The notes under the pieces are model-generated. The model was not told the DNA's origin, did no database searches, and worked only from the letters and a program-made list of their open reading frames with translations. The position numbers and the translations under genes were made by a program. Shown one piece after another: positions 24,024 to 31,431 of a stretch of 37,788 bases of DNA. Origin of the DNA: Desulfarculus sp. (GTDB lineage: Bacteria > Desulfobacterota > Desulfarculia > Desulfarculales > Desulfarculaceae). How positions within the stretch are numbered: the first letter of the stretch is position 1; the number at the start of each line of letters is the position of its first letter. Where the stretch lies: assembly GCA_016208115.1 (NCBI GenBank), contig JACQYR010000015.1, positions 1-37,788 on the forward strand. Reading direction: 5' to 3'.

Positions 24024-24730
24024 TCCTTGAGGTCAAGGGCCTGAACGCCTACTACGGCAAGAGCCACGTCTTGCAGGGCGTGGACCTGGAACTGGAGCAG
24101 GGGCAACTGGTCTGCCTGCTGGGGCGCAACGGGGTGGGCAAGTCAACCACCTTGATGTCGCTCATGGGCCTGGTGCCCCCGGCGGCCGGCAGCGTGCGCT
24201 TCAAGGGCCAGGAGCTGGCCGGGCGTCAGCCCTTCGAGATCGCCCGCCTGGGCCTGGGCTTCGTGCCCGAGGAGCGGCGCATCTTCTCCAGCCTGAGCGT
24301 GCTGGAGAACCTGGAGATCGGCCGCCAGAAGGCTCGCCCCGGCCAACAAGGCCAGGGCTGGACCGTGGAGCGCATCCTGGATTCCTTCCCCCGCCTGGCC
24401 GAACGGCGCGACAACCGGGGCTGCCATCTCTCGGGAGGGGAGCAGCAGATGCTCACCATCGCCCGCACCCTGATGGGCAACCCCGAGGTGGTGCTGGTGG
24501 ACGAGCCCACCGAGGGCCTGGCCCCCCTGGTGGCCGAGGGAGTTCTGGAGATGCTCTCCACCATCAGCCTGGCCGGGGTGACCATCCTGCTGGTGGAACA
24601 GAACCTCAAGGCCGCCATGAAGCTGGCGGGCGCCTTCTACATCATGTCCAAGGGGCGCATGGTGTTCAAGGGCGACGCCGAGGAGCTGACGGCGGCCGAG
24701 GAGGTGCGCCGCAAATATCTGGAGGTTTAG
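24020..24730 (+). CDS. livF: Branched-chain amino acid-type ABC ATPase (LivF family)
   Basis: A 236-residue ATPase from ATG 24020. Walker A GRNGVGKSTT (residues about 35-44), Q-loop region LGFVPEERRIFSSLSVLENL, signature LSGGEQQMLTIARTLM, Walker B VVLVDEPTEGLAPL and H-loop ILLVEQNLKAAM are all present, in the LivF pattern. It is translationally coupled to livG. Together with LivG it forms the ATPase pair of the importer. Confidence 0.95.
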   Translation: MILEVKGLNAYYGKSHVLQGVDLELEQGQLVCLLGRNGVGKSTTLMSLMGLVPPAAGSVRFKGQELAGRQPFEIARLGLGFVPEERRIFSSLSVLENLEIGRQKARPGQQGQGWTVERILDSFPRLAERRDNRGCHLSGGEQQMLTIARTLMGNPEVVLVDEPTEGLAPLVAEGVLEMLSTISLAGVTILLVEQNLKAAMKLAGAFYIMSKGRMVFKGDAEELTAAEEVRRKYLEV

Positions 24731-24775
24731 TGAAGAGGAAACGACGGTCGGTCTTTTGCATGAAAGGGAGGAACC

Positions 24776-25984
24776 ATGCGTAAGTTTGCCATTGCCTGCC
24801 TGACCCTGGCCCTGGGCCTGATCCTGGCCGCCGGGGCCAGCGCCGCCGACACCATCAAGCTGGCGGTCATGGAGCCCTTCTCGGGCAACTTCAAGGACAT
24901 CGGCGACCGCTACGCCGAGGGTGTGCAGTACGCCGCCGAGGTGATCAACGCCAAGGGCGGCATCAACGGGAAAAAGGTCGAGGTCATCCTGGTGGACACC
25001 GAGGTAAAACCGGATGTGGCCACCCGCAAGGCCACCAAACTTATCCTTCAGGATAATGTGCGCCACTTCTGCGGCGGCACCGGCAGCTCGGTGGCCGGGG
25101 CCATGGAGGCCTTGGCCGACAAGCACAACACCCTGTTCTTCACCTACGGCATGGCCGCCGCCAGCCTGACCGGCGACAAGTGCAACCGCAACTTCTTCCG
25201 CACCTGCGCCAGCACCGACATGCAGTCCTACGCCCTGGCCACCTGGGTGGCCGAGCAGGGCTTCAAGAAGGTCTTCTGCATCGCCCAGGACTACTCCTTC
25301 GGCCAGGAGGCCGTGGCCGCCTTCACCAAGAAGCTCAAGGAGCTCAACCCCCAGGCCGAGATCGTGGGCCAGGTCATGCACCCCATGGGCACCAAGGACT
25401 TCGCCCCCTACGTCAGCCAGATCATCAGCTCCGGGGCCGAGGTGGTCTTCACCTCCAACTGGGGCAACGACCTGACGCTCTTGCTCAAGCAGGCCCAGCC
25501 CATGGGCCTCAAGGCCAAGTTCGCCGGCTACTACCTCAACGACGAGCTGATGATAAACGCCGTGGCCAACGACCAGGCGGTCATCGGCGGCGTGGGGGCC
25601 GAGGTCTACATGATCTCCATCCCCGGCCAGGCCAACCAGGAGTTCGTGGCGGGCTTCAAGAAGGCCAAGGGCTTCTACCCCACCTGGCTGCGCGGCAAGG
25701 CCTACGCCGCCACCATGTTCTGGGCCGAGGCCCTCAAGAAGGCCGGCAACGACAAGGTGGACGACGTAATCAAGGCCTGGGAGGGGCTTACCTACGACGG
25801 CCCGGCCGGCAAGTGGACCATGCGCGCCTGCGACCATCAGGTGCAGCAGCCGGTGTGGATCGCCGAGATCGTGGCCAAGAACCCCTACTTCAGCCACGCC
25901 TACGTGGGCCCCGCCAAGATGGTGGCCCCTGAGCGGATCAGCGTGCCTTGCGAGCAGACGGGCTGCAAGGGATTGGCCAAGTAA
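24776..25984 (+). CDS. Periplasmic substrate-binding protein, LivK/branched-chain type
   Basis: A 402-residue protein from ATG 24776 (AAAGGGAGG upstream). Residues 1-24 are a signal peptide (LTLALGLILAAGASA, cleaved before ADTIKLAV). The type I periplasmic binding fold follows: LAVMEPFSGNFKDIGDRYAE, INAKGGINGKKVEVI, VATRKATKLILQ, FCGGTGSSVAGAMEALAD and DYSFGQEAVAAFTKKL. It has cysteines near 78-110 and at the end (VPCEQTGCKG) that may pair. The cargo cannot be read from sequence; family relatives bind branched-chain amino acids, amides, urea or short carboxylates. Its position last in the transporter set fits the usual high expression of binding proteins. Confidence 0.92.
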   Translation: MRKFAIACLTLALGLILAAGASAADTIKLAVMEPFSGNFKDIGDRYAEGVQYAAEVINAKGGINGKKVEVILVDTEVKPDVATRKATKLILQDNVRHFCGGTGSSVAGAMEALADKHNTLFFTYGMAAASLTGDKCNRNFFRTCASTDMQSYALATWVAEQGFKKVFCIAQDYSFGQEAVAAFTKKLKELNPQAEIVGQVMHPMGTKDFAPYVSQIISSGAEVVFTSNWGNDLTLLLKQAQPMGLKAKFAGYYLNDELMINAVANDQAVIGGVGAEVYMISIPGQANQEFVAGFKKAKGFYPTWLRGKAYAATMFWAEALKKAGNDKVDDVIKAWEGLTYDGPAGKWTMRACDHQVQQPVWIAEIVAKNPYFSHAYVGPAKMVAPERISVPCEQTGCKGLAK

Positions 25985-26012
25985 GAAGCAAGCAAACCGT
26001 AAACCGGCCCTG

Positions 26013-26051
26013 CCGTCCCAGCGGGCTGTGGAATACAGCTTGCCGGGACGG
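26013..26051 (+). other. Two-part intercistronic stem-loop after the binding-protein gene
   Basis: CCGTCCC (26013-26019) pairs with GGGACGG (26045-26051) and, inside it, GCTGT (26025-26029) with ACAGC (26035-26039). It lies 28 bp after the binding-protein stop and 30 bp before the next start. There is no T-run, so it is more likely an mRNA-stabilising stem than a full terminator. Confidence 0.5.
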
Positions 26052-26081
26052 CTGGGCCGCCTGGCACCTAGGGATCGAGCC

Positions 26082-27047
26082 ATGAGCGTCATGATAACCG
26101 GGGGGACGGGTTTCCTGGGCGCGGAGATTTGCCGGCTGTTGGTGGAGGACGGCGAGCGCCCGGTGCTCTTGGACCCCCATCCGCCGCGCGGGCGGCTGAA
26201 GGAGCTGCGAGACCATTTCATTTATGCGCCCGGCTCGCTCACCAACCTGCCGGTGCTGCTCAACTCCGTGCGCCAGCATGAGGTGGACACCATCTTCCAC
26301 CTGGGAGGCTTGCTTTCCCTGCCCTCGGAGCAGGACCCCTGGAACGCCTTCGAGGTGAACGTCGTGGGCACCTACAATGTGCTGGAGGCCTGCCGCCTGT
26401 CGGGTATCGCTAAATTGATCTTCGCCAGCAGCATCGCCGTCTACGGGGAGGGCATCACCGGGGACGTCATCACCGACGACACCCTGCAACGCCCCGCCTC
26501 CTTCTACGGCGCGGGCAAGGTCTTCAGCGAGTTGCAGGGGCGTTTCTACGCCCGCCGCTTCGGCCTGGACTTTCGCGGGCTGCGGGTGCCCTCCGTGGTG
26601 GGGCCGGGATCGCGGGTGGCCCACATGACCATATACAACTGCTGGGCCATCGAGCACCCCCTGCGCGGCCTGGCCTACCGGGTGCCGGTAGGACCCGAGA
26701 CCCGTTGCCCCACCATTTATTACAAGGACGCGGCCAAAGCCTTCCACATGTTGGGAAAGGCCGACGCGGCCTCCATAAAAAGCAAGGTCTACAACGTGGC
26801 CGGCCAGAGTCCGGCCTACACCGCCGCCCAGTTGGTGGAGGCGGTGCGCGGGCACCTGCCCGGGGCGGACCTGGGCATCGAGCCTGACCCCGGCATCAGC
26901 CAGCTTCTGCAAGGCCTCGGCCGCCTGGCCCTGGACGACGCCCCCGCCCGGCGGGAATGGGGCTGGAAGCCGGCCTTTGACTTGGAGCATATGGTGGCCG
27001 ACTTCGTGGCCGAATTCCGCGCTCACCCCGATGTTTACTCCCTGTGA
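26082..27047 (+). CDS. NAD-dependent epimerase/dehydratase (extended SDR) family protein
   Basis: A 321-residue protein from ATG 26082; the frame is open further upstream to 26028 but there is no better start. The Rossmann motif GGTGFLG is at residues about 6-12 and the SDR catalytic tyrosine and lysine at YGAGK near residue 146, with a serine in FASSIAVYGEG about 22 residues before. The C-terminal part (PTIYYKDAAKAFHMLGKAD; KVYNVAGQSPAYTA) resembles sugar epimerases and threonine dehydrogenase-like SDRs. It would oxidise or epimerise a hydroxyl group using NAD(P). It sits 15 bp before the BKACE gene and is probably part of the same catabolic unit; substrate not known. Confidence 0.88.
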   Translation: MSVMITGGTGFLGAEICRLLVEDGERPVLLDPHPPRGRLKELRDHFIYAPGSLTNLPVLLNSVRQHEVDTIFHLGGLLSLPSEQDPWNAFEVNVVGTYNVLEACRLSGIAKLIFASSIAVYGEGITGDVITDDTLQRPASFYGAGKVFSELQGRFYARRFGLDFRGLRVPSVVGPGSRVAHMTIYNCWAIEHPLRGLAYRVPVGPETRCPTIYYKDAAKAFHMLGKADAASIKSKVYNVAGQSPAYTAAQLVEAVRGHLPGADLGIEPDPGISQLLQGLGRLALDDAPARREWGWKPAFDLEHMVADFVAEFRAHPDVYSL

Positions 27048-27062
27048 TACGAGGTTGACTCC

Positions 27063-27998
27063 ATGAGCCCAGTCAAGACGCCCAAGGCCATAATCACCGC
27101 CGCGGTCACCGGCTCCATCCACACTCCCACCATGTCGCCCCATTTGCCGGTGACGCCGGAGCAGCTCATTGACGACATCCTGAGCGTCCATGCCGCCGGC
27201 GGGGCGGTGGCCCATTTGCACGTGCGCGATCCGCAAACCGGCCGCCCCAACGCCGACCAGGACCTCTACCGCCGGGTGGCCGAGGAGGTGAGGCGCCACT
27301 GCGACATCATTCTATGCACCACCACCGGCGGCCGCCTGGGCGAGCCGGTGGAGAACCGGGTGCGGGTGGTGGCCAACCTTCAGCCCGAGCTGGCCTCGCT
27401 CAACGCGGGCTCGCTGAATTTCGCCTTGTTCCAGATCGTGAAGAACTACCCCCAGTGGCAGCACGACTGGGAGAAGGAGTACCTGGAGGGCACCGAGGAC
27501 TACATCTTCCCCAACACCTTCTACACCATGCGCAAGTTCCTGGAGCACTTCAAGGCCAGCGGCACCAAGCCCGAGTTCGAGGTCTACGACGTGGGCATGC
27601 TGAACAACCTGGCCCACCTCATCGCGGGCGGACTGGTGCAAAAGCCGGTGTACCTCCAATTCGTCATGGGCATCCTGGGCGGCATTCCGGCCACCATAGA
27701 TAACCTGGTCTACCTGCTAAACACCGCGCGCGCCCAGATCGGGGATTTCCAGTGGTCGGTCTGCGCGGCGGGGCGTTTCCAGTTTCCCATGACCACCCAC
27801 GCCTTGCTCATGGGCGGCAACGCCCGGGTGGGGCTGGAGGACAACCTTTACCTGGAGCGCAACGTCCTGGCCAAGAATAGCGGCGAACAGGTGGCCAAGC
27901 TGATCCGCATCGCGGGGGAGTTCGGCATACAGCCCGCGACACCGGCCGAGGCGCGGAAAACACTAGGCCTGAAGGGTCTCGACAAGGTCAATTACTAA
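27063..27998 (+). CDS. Beta-keto acid cleavage enzyme (BKACE, DUF849; 3-keto-5-aminohexanoate cleavage family)
   Basis: A 311-residue protein from ATG 27063. Family marks: AIITAAVTGSIHTPTMSPHL near residue 10, the zinc-site HLHVRDP with two histidines near 50-54, ILCTTTGG near 84, GSLNF near 116-120, MLNNL near 180, WSVCAAGRFQFPM near 235 and ARVGLEDNLYL near 258. BKACE enzymes are Zn-dependent and cleave a beta-keto acid with acetyl-CoA to give acetoacetate and a new CoA ester; the substrate varies between members (lysine fermentation, carnitine and others). With a 3-hydroxyacid dehydrogenase and an importer in the same run, it fits oxidation of a beta-hydroxy acid and then cleavage. Confidence 0.92.
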   Translation: MSPVKTPKAIITAAVTGSIHTPTMSPHLPVTPEQLIDDILSVHAAGGAVAHLHVRDPQTGRPNADQDLYRRVAEEVRRHCDIILCTTTGGRLGEPVENRVRVVANLQPELASLNAGSLNFALFQIVKNYPQWQHDWEKEYLEGTEDYIFPNTFYTMRKFLEHFKASGTKPEFEVYDVGMLNNLAHLIAGGLVQKPVYLQFVMGILGGIPATIDNLVYLLNTARAQIGDFQWSVCAAGRFQFPMTTHALLMGGNARVGLEDNLYLERNVLAKNSGEQVAKLIRIAGEFGIQPATPAEARKTLGLKGLDKVNY

Positions 27999-28031
27999 CC
28001 CGGCCCCTTTCATGCCGCGGCCATGAGAAAA

Positions 28032-28054
28032 GCCGGCCCCCGATCCGGGCCGGC
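28032..28054. terminator. Bidirectional terminator between convergent genes
   Basis: GCCGGCCC (28032-28039) pairs with GGGCCGGC (28047-28054), with AAAA before and CTTT after, between the stops of the BKACE gene (27998) and the MaoC gene (28098). Confidence 0.7.
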
Positions 28055-28097
28055 CTTTCATATCAGAGCGACGGGGGCTGGCTGGGGACGCCCCGTC

Positions 28098-28529
28098 TTA
28101 CTTCTCTTTGGGGCGTTTGGGTGGGCTCACCGTCGCGGTGCCATCAACCAGAATCACCGCATCTTGATTGCGGCAGAAGGTGCGCAGATGCACCCGATTC
28201 TTGGCGGCGTCTATTTCCAGGACCTCCGCCACCGCCGTGGTGGTGTCGCCTATCCGGGCTGGCGCCAAGAAATTCAGTTCCTGCCTGACGTATACGGTGC
28301 CCGGCCCCGGCAGCATGGTCCCCATGACCGTGGAGATGAAACCCGCCAAGAGACTCCCATGAGCGATGCGAGTTTTGAAGAAGGTCCCCTTGGCGTATTG
28401 CTCGTCAATGTGCGCGGGATTAAAGTCCCCGGTCACCCCGGCGAATAGATAGATGTCAGCCTCGGATATGGTTTTGCTGAAGGAGGCGGTGTCCCCCTTC
28501 TGTAGATCGCCAATGGTTTTTCCCGCCAT
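28098..28529 (-). CDS. MaoC-like (R)-specific enoyl-CoA hydratase
   Basis: A 143-residue hot-dog-fold protein starting at ATG 28529. The catalytic motif GDFNPAH is at residues about 34-40, with EADIYLFAGV just before it and RIAHGSLLAGFIST after it, in the PhaJ/MaoC pattern. These enzymes add water to trans-2-enoyl-CoA to give (R)-3-hydroxyacyl-CoA, in fatty acid or polyhydroxyalkanoate metabolism. It is convergent with the BKACE gene and separated by a bidirectional terminator; a shared pathway (beta-hydroxyacyl metabolism) is plausible but not shown. Confidence 0.92.
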   Translation of the reverse strand: MAGKTIGDLQKGDTASFSKTISEADIYLFAGVTGDFNPAHIDEQYAKGTFFKTRIAHGSLLAGFISTVMGTMLPGPGTVYVRQELNFLAPARIGDTTTAVAEVLEIDAAKNRVHLRTFCRNQDAVILVDGTATVSPPKRPKEK

Positions 28530-28766
28530 GATCCATCACCCACCGTGGAAGGTTTTTTCGTCAGGATGGCTCCCCAAGGTAGCCGTTAACTCATAAGGGC
28601 CGATAAATACAGTTTGTCACGAAAGACCGCTTTATGAAAGCCACATCTGGCCTGGTGTAAAGAGAAATGGCCCTGACCTGCCCCCCGAATCTTGATGCAG
28701 CGGCTTAATGTAGGAAGTCGGTAGAATCGGGGTCTGGGAGAGAGGAAGACCGCCGGGCGATAAGGC

Positions 28767-29027
28767 AAGTTTTCGGAGGAGCGGATCGCCCTGGCCCTTC
28801 GCCAGGCCGGGCAGAGCTTCTACCGCTGGAAGCACAGATTCCCCGGAGTGGGCGTTGCGGAGTTGCGGCGGCTGAAGGAGCTGGAGCGGGAGAAACACAA
28901 CCTCAAGCAGATGGTGGCCGATCTGACTCTAGACAAGCATCTGCCCCAGGAGGCGCTAGAAAAAAAGCTCGGAGGCCGGCGCGGAAGCGATTTCCAGTGG
29001 AATTTCTGCCCAGAGTGCTGGAGGTGA
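28767..29027 (+). pseudogene. IS3 transposase OrfA remnant
   Basis: The frame reads KFSEERIALALRQAGQSFYRWKH and on to ELRRLKELEREKHNLKQM and VADLTLDK, which matches the helix-turn-helix and coiled-coil of IS3 OrfA. Some 18-20 residues between the first helix and SFYRWK are missing, and no start codon remains upstream. At 28961-28967 the codons A_AAA_AAG preserve the slippery heptamer that directs the -1 frameshift into orfB. The frame runs on to a stop at 29027. Confidence 0.7.
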
Positions 29028-29153
29028 GCGAGCGCCGGGCTTGCGGTTTGATCCAGCTTCCTCGCGTCACCTGCCGCTATCGCAGCCAGGCCAGGGACGA
29101 CACGGCGCCGCGCATGGGGCTCAAGGACCCGGCCGCCTCCCGCGTGCGCTACG
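28970..29153 (+). pseudogene. IS3 transposase OrfB N-terminal fragment
   Basis: In the -1 frame relative to orfA the sequence reads RPARKRFPVEFLPRVLEVSE then RRACGLIQLPRVTCRYRS and AASRVRYG, the conserved N-terminus of IS3 OrfB (SERRAC, P-R-x-T-x-R-Y, RYG). The rest of orfB, including the DDE catalytic core, is absent. The break at RYG coincides with the start of the repeat element at 29154. Confidence 0.75.
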
Positions 29154-29234
29154 GTTTTGCCCGGCCTCCCGGGCGCTTACGCGCCCGGTGGGCCAAATTG
29201 CGATCAAACTACTTGTTTGATCGCAACTTGGTAT
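29154..29234 (-). repeat. Dispersed palindromic repeat, copy 2
   Basis: Read on the minus strand this is a close relative of 4609-4706: an outer hairpin (29193-29209 with 29215-29231, one mismatch, 17 bp), then a CCGGGCGC/GCGCCCGG stem with a four-base loop, then GGAGGCCGGGCAAAAC. Compared with copy 1 it lacks the left half of the second hairpin, and the fourth and fifth hairpins. It abuts the orfB fragment exactly. Confidence 0.8.
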
Positions 29235-29458
29235 GAGCCGTGTTAGCCCGGCCATCGAGGTCGGGGCTTCGCTTCCCGGCCAGCGGGTGCCCGAGGGGCT
29301 GGAGCGCGTGGCGGGCCTGCGCGCATAAGCCCACCAACCCCCGCCCGGCGTCGGTTTCGCTCCTTGGCTGGCGTCGGGAGGGGCCTCCCGAACGTGCTGT
29401 AGGTTTGTTGTCCAGAAGGGACCCAAAGAGGCCCAAATAGGCCGCTCCGGGGGCAGAA

Positions 29459-29487
29459 AAGGGGTTAGGTTGCTTGCCTAACCCCTT
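29459..29487 (-). terminator. Terminator downstream of tRNA-Cys
   Basis: AAGGGGTTAGG (29459-29469) pairs perfectly with CCTAACCCCTT (29477-29487). A T-run lies on both sides (TTTT on the minus strand, ATTTTTT on the plus), so it may act in both directions. It lies 10 bp past the 3' end of tRNA-Cys. Confidence 0.75.
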
Positions 29488-29496
29488 GATATTTTT

Positions 29497-29571
29497 TGGA
29501 GGCGGCGACCGGATTTGAACCGGTGAATAACGGATTTGCAGTCCGCTGCCTTGCCACTTGGCTACGCCGCC
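29497..29571 (-). tRNA. tRNA-Cys (anticodon GCA)
   Basis: On the minus strand GGCGGCG opens and CGCCGCC closes the acceptor stem, with discriminator U as usual for tRNA-Cys and an encoded CCA. The anticodon loop reads CTGCAAA with anticodon GCA. The T-arm GGTTCAAATCC is standard. Confidence 0.95.
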
Positions 29572-29630
29572 GTTTTTTGGCCAAAAGCTATGTTGCTACA
29601 AAGCCTTAGCCCATGGCCGATGTAGGGGCA

Positions 29631-29659
29631 ATCTTAACGGCGTGCCCAGATAGTGTCAA
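29631..29659 (-). promoter_or_regulatory. Promoter candidate for tRNA-Cys
   Basis: Read on the minus strand, TTGACA (complement of 29654-29659) and TAAGAT (complement of 29631-29636) are separated by 17 bp, about 60 bp upstream of the tRNA. Confidence 0.55.
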
Positions 29660-29831
29660 GGGGTATCTGTCGGTTACGGACCTGGCCGCGGTTATTGGCT
29701 TATATTTGTATTCCCTTGGGAGATCACCGGTGCAAGCCAGACTGCCTTCTTGTTCGCTGCCACGGGCTTTTGCGCCTTCTGGACCACATCAGCGGTAAAT
29801 GGTGTTTTAATTCTTCCCTTATTAAACGAAA

Positions 29832-29857
29832 AGGCCGGCCCTTTTCAGGTCCGGCCT
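29832..29857 (-). terminator. Terminator downstream of tRNA-Gly
   Basis: AGGCCGG (29832-29838) pairs with CCGGCCT (29851-29857); on the minus strand the stem is followed by TTTCGTTTAAT. It lies about 33 bp past the 3' end of tRNA-Gly. Confidence 0.6.
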
Positions 29858-29889
29858 CGAGCCCCTGTCTGGGGGATTGCGCTTGTTTT

Positions 29890-29964
<75 letters not shown>

Positions 29965-29977
29965 TCGACGAAGACGA

Positions 29978-30005
29978 ATACTAGCAGATATCGGTTGGTT
30001 GTCAA
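29978..30005 (-). promoter_or_regulatory. Promoter candidate for tRNA-Gly
   Basis: Read on the minus strand, TTGACA (complement of 30000-30005) and TAGTAT (complement of 29978-29983) are separated by 16 bp. The predicted start falls a few bases before the tRNA. It lies directly beyond the pgsA stop. Confidence 0.65.
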
Positions 30006-30015
30006 GCCGAAATTA

Positions 30016-30597
30016 TCAAGGCTCGCCCTGGGGGCGGCCCCTGAGTTGCTCCCGGAAACGCCTGGCATAGCCCAGCCCCGACCAAGCGGTGATGAGCACC
30101 GCCAGCCACATGCACACCAGTCCCCAATAGGCCGGCTGGAACCCGCCCAGGGGGTGGTACAAAATCAGCAGGAACACCCCCAGCATCTGCCAGGCGGTCT
30201 TCCACTTGCCCCACATGTCGCTGGGCACGGTCAGGCCGTGGTTGGCGGCCAGCGCGCGCATGCCCGTCACGGCGATCTCGCGGCAGATGATCAGGATGGT
30301 CATCCAGGCCGGTAGCCGCCCCAGGGAGGAGAGCATCACCAGCATGGAGGCGATGAGCAGCTTGTCGGCCACCGGGTCCAGGTATTGCCCCAGCAGGGTC
30401 ACTTTCTTCAGCCGCCGGGCCAGCCAGCCGTCCAGAAGGTCGGTGAGGCCCGCCACGAAGAAGAGCACCCCCGCCACACGGGACCAAACCGGCCCCGGCA
30501 GGTACAACAGCCCCACCAGGATGGGAATGGAGCCCACGCGCAACAGGGTGAGCAGGTTGGGCAGATTGAACAGGTTTTCCCTGAGGCTGGAGGGCAT
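30016..30597 (-). CDS. pgsA: CDP-diacylglycerol-glycerol-3-phosphate 3-phosphatidyltransferase
   Basis: A 193-residue membrane protein starting at ATG 30597. The CDP-alcohol phosphotransferase motif D-G-x2-A-R-x8-G-x3-D-x3-D is complete in DGWLARRLKKVTLLGQYLDP followed by VAD (residues about 56-78). N-terminal NLPNLLTLLRVGSIPILVGL is typical of PgsA. It makes phosphatidylglycerophosphate from CDP-diacylglycerol and glycerol 3-phosphate in the inner membrane. It is last in the minus-strand run, separated from the aldolase gene by hairpin repeats. Confidence 0.95.
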   Translation of the reverse strand: MPSSLRENLFNLPNLLTLLRVGSIPILVGLLYLPGPVWSRVAGVLFFVAGLTDLLDGWLARRLKKVTLLGQYLDPVADKLLIASMLVMLSSLGRLPAWMTILIICREIAVTGMRALAANHGLTVPSDMWGKWKTAWQMLGVFLLILYHPLGGFQPAYWGLVCMWLAVLITAWSGLGYARRFREQLRGRPQGEP

Positions 30598-30631
30598 GCC
30601 AAAAACCTTGTTCTTTCTAGGTGTGCGCCGG

Positions 30632-30743
30632 AGAAAGCCATCCGTGGCTTTCTACTCTTGGCTGTTCCCCGGGGTCCCCAAGCAAACGCGGTTTGCTTGG
30701 GGTGTTTCTCCGGGGTCCCCAAGCAAACGCAGTTTGCTTGGGG
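30632..30743. repeat. Hairpin plus two tandem 41-bp palindromic repeats
   Basis: A 9-bp stem with loop TCCG (30632-30640 with 30645-30653) is followed by two tandem copies of a 41-bp unit. Each contains a 12-bp stem CCCCAAGCAAAC/GTTTGCTTGGGG (30676-30702 and 30717-30743) with a three-base loop, differing in the loop (GCG and GCA) and at one or two spacer bases. They lie between the aldolase stop and the pgsA start on the minus strand and could attenuate or separate the two genes. Confidence 0.85.
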
Positions 30744-30748
30744 TGATT

Positions 30749-31393
30749 CTAGGCCTTGCGCTTTTCCCAGTCGGCCAGGAACTGCTTGAGCCCGCTATCG
30801 GTCAGGGGGTGCTTCAGGAGCTGGTCAATGACCTTCAGGGGGATGGTGGCCACGTCGGCGCCCATGAGGGCGGCCTGCACCACGTGCATGGGGTTGCGCA
30901 CGCTGGCCACCAGTACCTCGGTGTCAAAGGCGTAGTTGGCGTAGATGTCCACGATCTGCTGGATCAGCTCCATGCCGTCCTGGGAGATGTCGTCCAGGCG
31001 GCCCACGAAGGGGCTGATGTAGGTGGCGCCGGCCTTGGCGGCCAACAGGGCCTGCAGGGGCGAGAAGCACAGGGTGACGTTGACCTTGATGCCCTCCTGG
31101 GACAGGGTCTTGATGGCCTTGAGGCCCTCCCTGATGATGGGCACCTTGACCACCACGTTATCGGCCCAGGCGGCGTATTTACGCGCCTCGGAGACCATGG
31201 CGTCGTGCTCCACGGCCAGCACCTCCACGCTCACCGGCCCGGGCACGGCCTCCAGTATCTCCTTGATGCAGGTCTCGAAGGGCTTGCCGGTCTTGGCCAC
31301 CAGGCTGGGGTTGGTGGTCACGCCATCCAGCACGCCCAGGCTCAAGGCCTCCTTGATCTCGGCGATGTCTGCGGTATCTATGAAAATCTTCAT
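30749..31393 (-). CDS. Transaldolase/fructose-6-phosphate aldolase-like protein
   Basis: A 214-residue protein. ATG 31393 is preferred because AAGGAG lies eight bases upstream; GTG 31402 would add three residues. The family marks are [16 protein letters not shown] at the start, [17 protein letters not shown] (residues about 24-40), [18 protein letters not shown] with the Schiff-base lysine near 85, and [12 protein letters not shown]. This is the short TalC/FSA subclass of about 215 residues, which transfers a dihydroxyacetone unit between sugar phosphates. The exact choice between transaldolase and FSA activity cannot be read safely. Confidence 0.93.
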   Translation of the reverse strand: MKIFIDTADIAEIKEALSLGVLDGVTTNPSLVAKTGKPFETCIKEILEAVPGPVSVEVLAVEHDAMVSEARKYAAWADNVVVKVPIIREGLKAIKTLSQEGIKVNVTLCFSPLQALLAAKAGATYISPFVGRLDDISQDGMELIQQIVDIYANYAFDTEVLVASVRNPMHVVQAALMGADVATIPLKVIDQLLKHPLTDSGLKQFLADWEKRKA

Positions 31394-31431
31394 CTTGGCC
31401 ACTCCTTGGGGCTTTCACTGGGGGCCAGGGG

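Larger units (their letters stand above)
28674..29153 (+). mobile_element. Remnant of an IS3-family (IS407-like) insertion sequence
   Basis: The left end TGACCTGCCCCCC (28674-28686) looks like the terminal inverted repeat of IS407-group elements. An orfA remnant (28767-29027) and an orfB start (28970-29153) follow, in the -1 relation usual for IS3. The right end is missing: orfB homology stops at about 29153, where copy 2 of the dispersed repeat begins. No matching right inverted repeat was seen. Confidence 0.7.
29572..29889. other. Spacer between the two tRNA genes
   Basis: About 320 bp without a supported gene. It holds the candidate tRNA-Cys promoter (29631-29659) and a terminator-like stem (29832-29857). 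Confidence 0.5.

Noticed and set aside
29236-29440. Short open frames on both strands between the repeat and tRNA-Cys
   Set aside because: No ribosome binding site, no recognisable domain and part of the frame is the repeat itself; treated as non-coding.
30669-30745. Possible CRISPR array
   Set aside because: Only two units, tandem without spacers, and each is a palindrome with a three-base loop.
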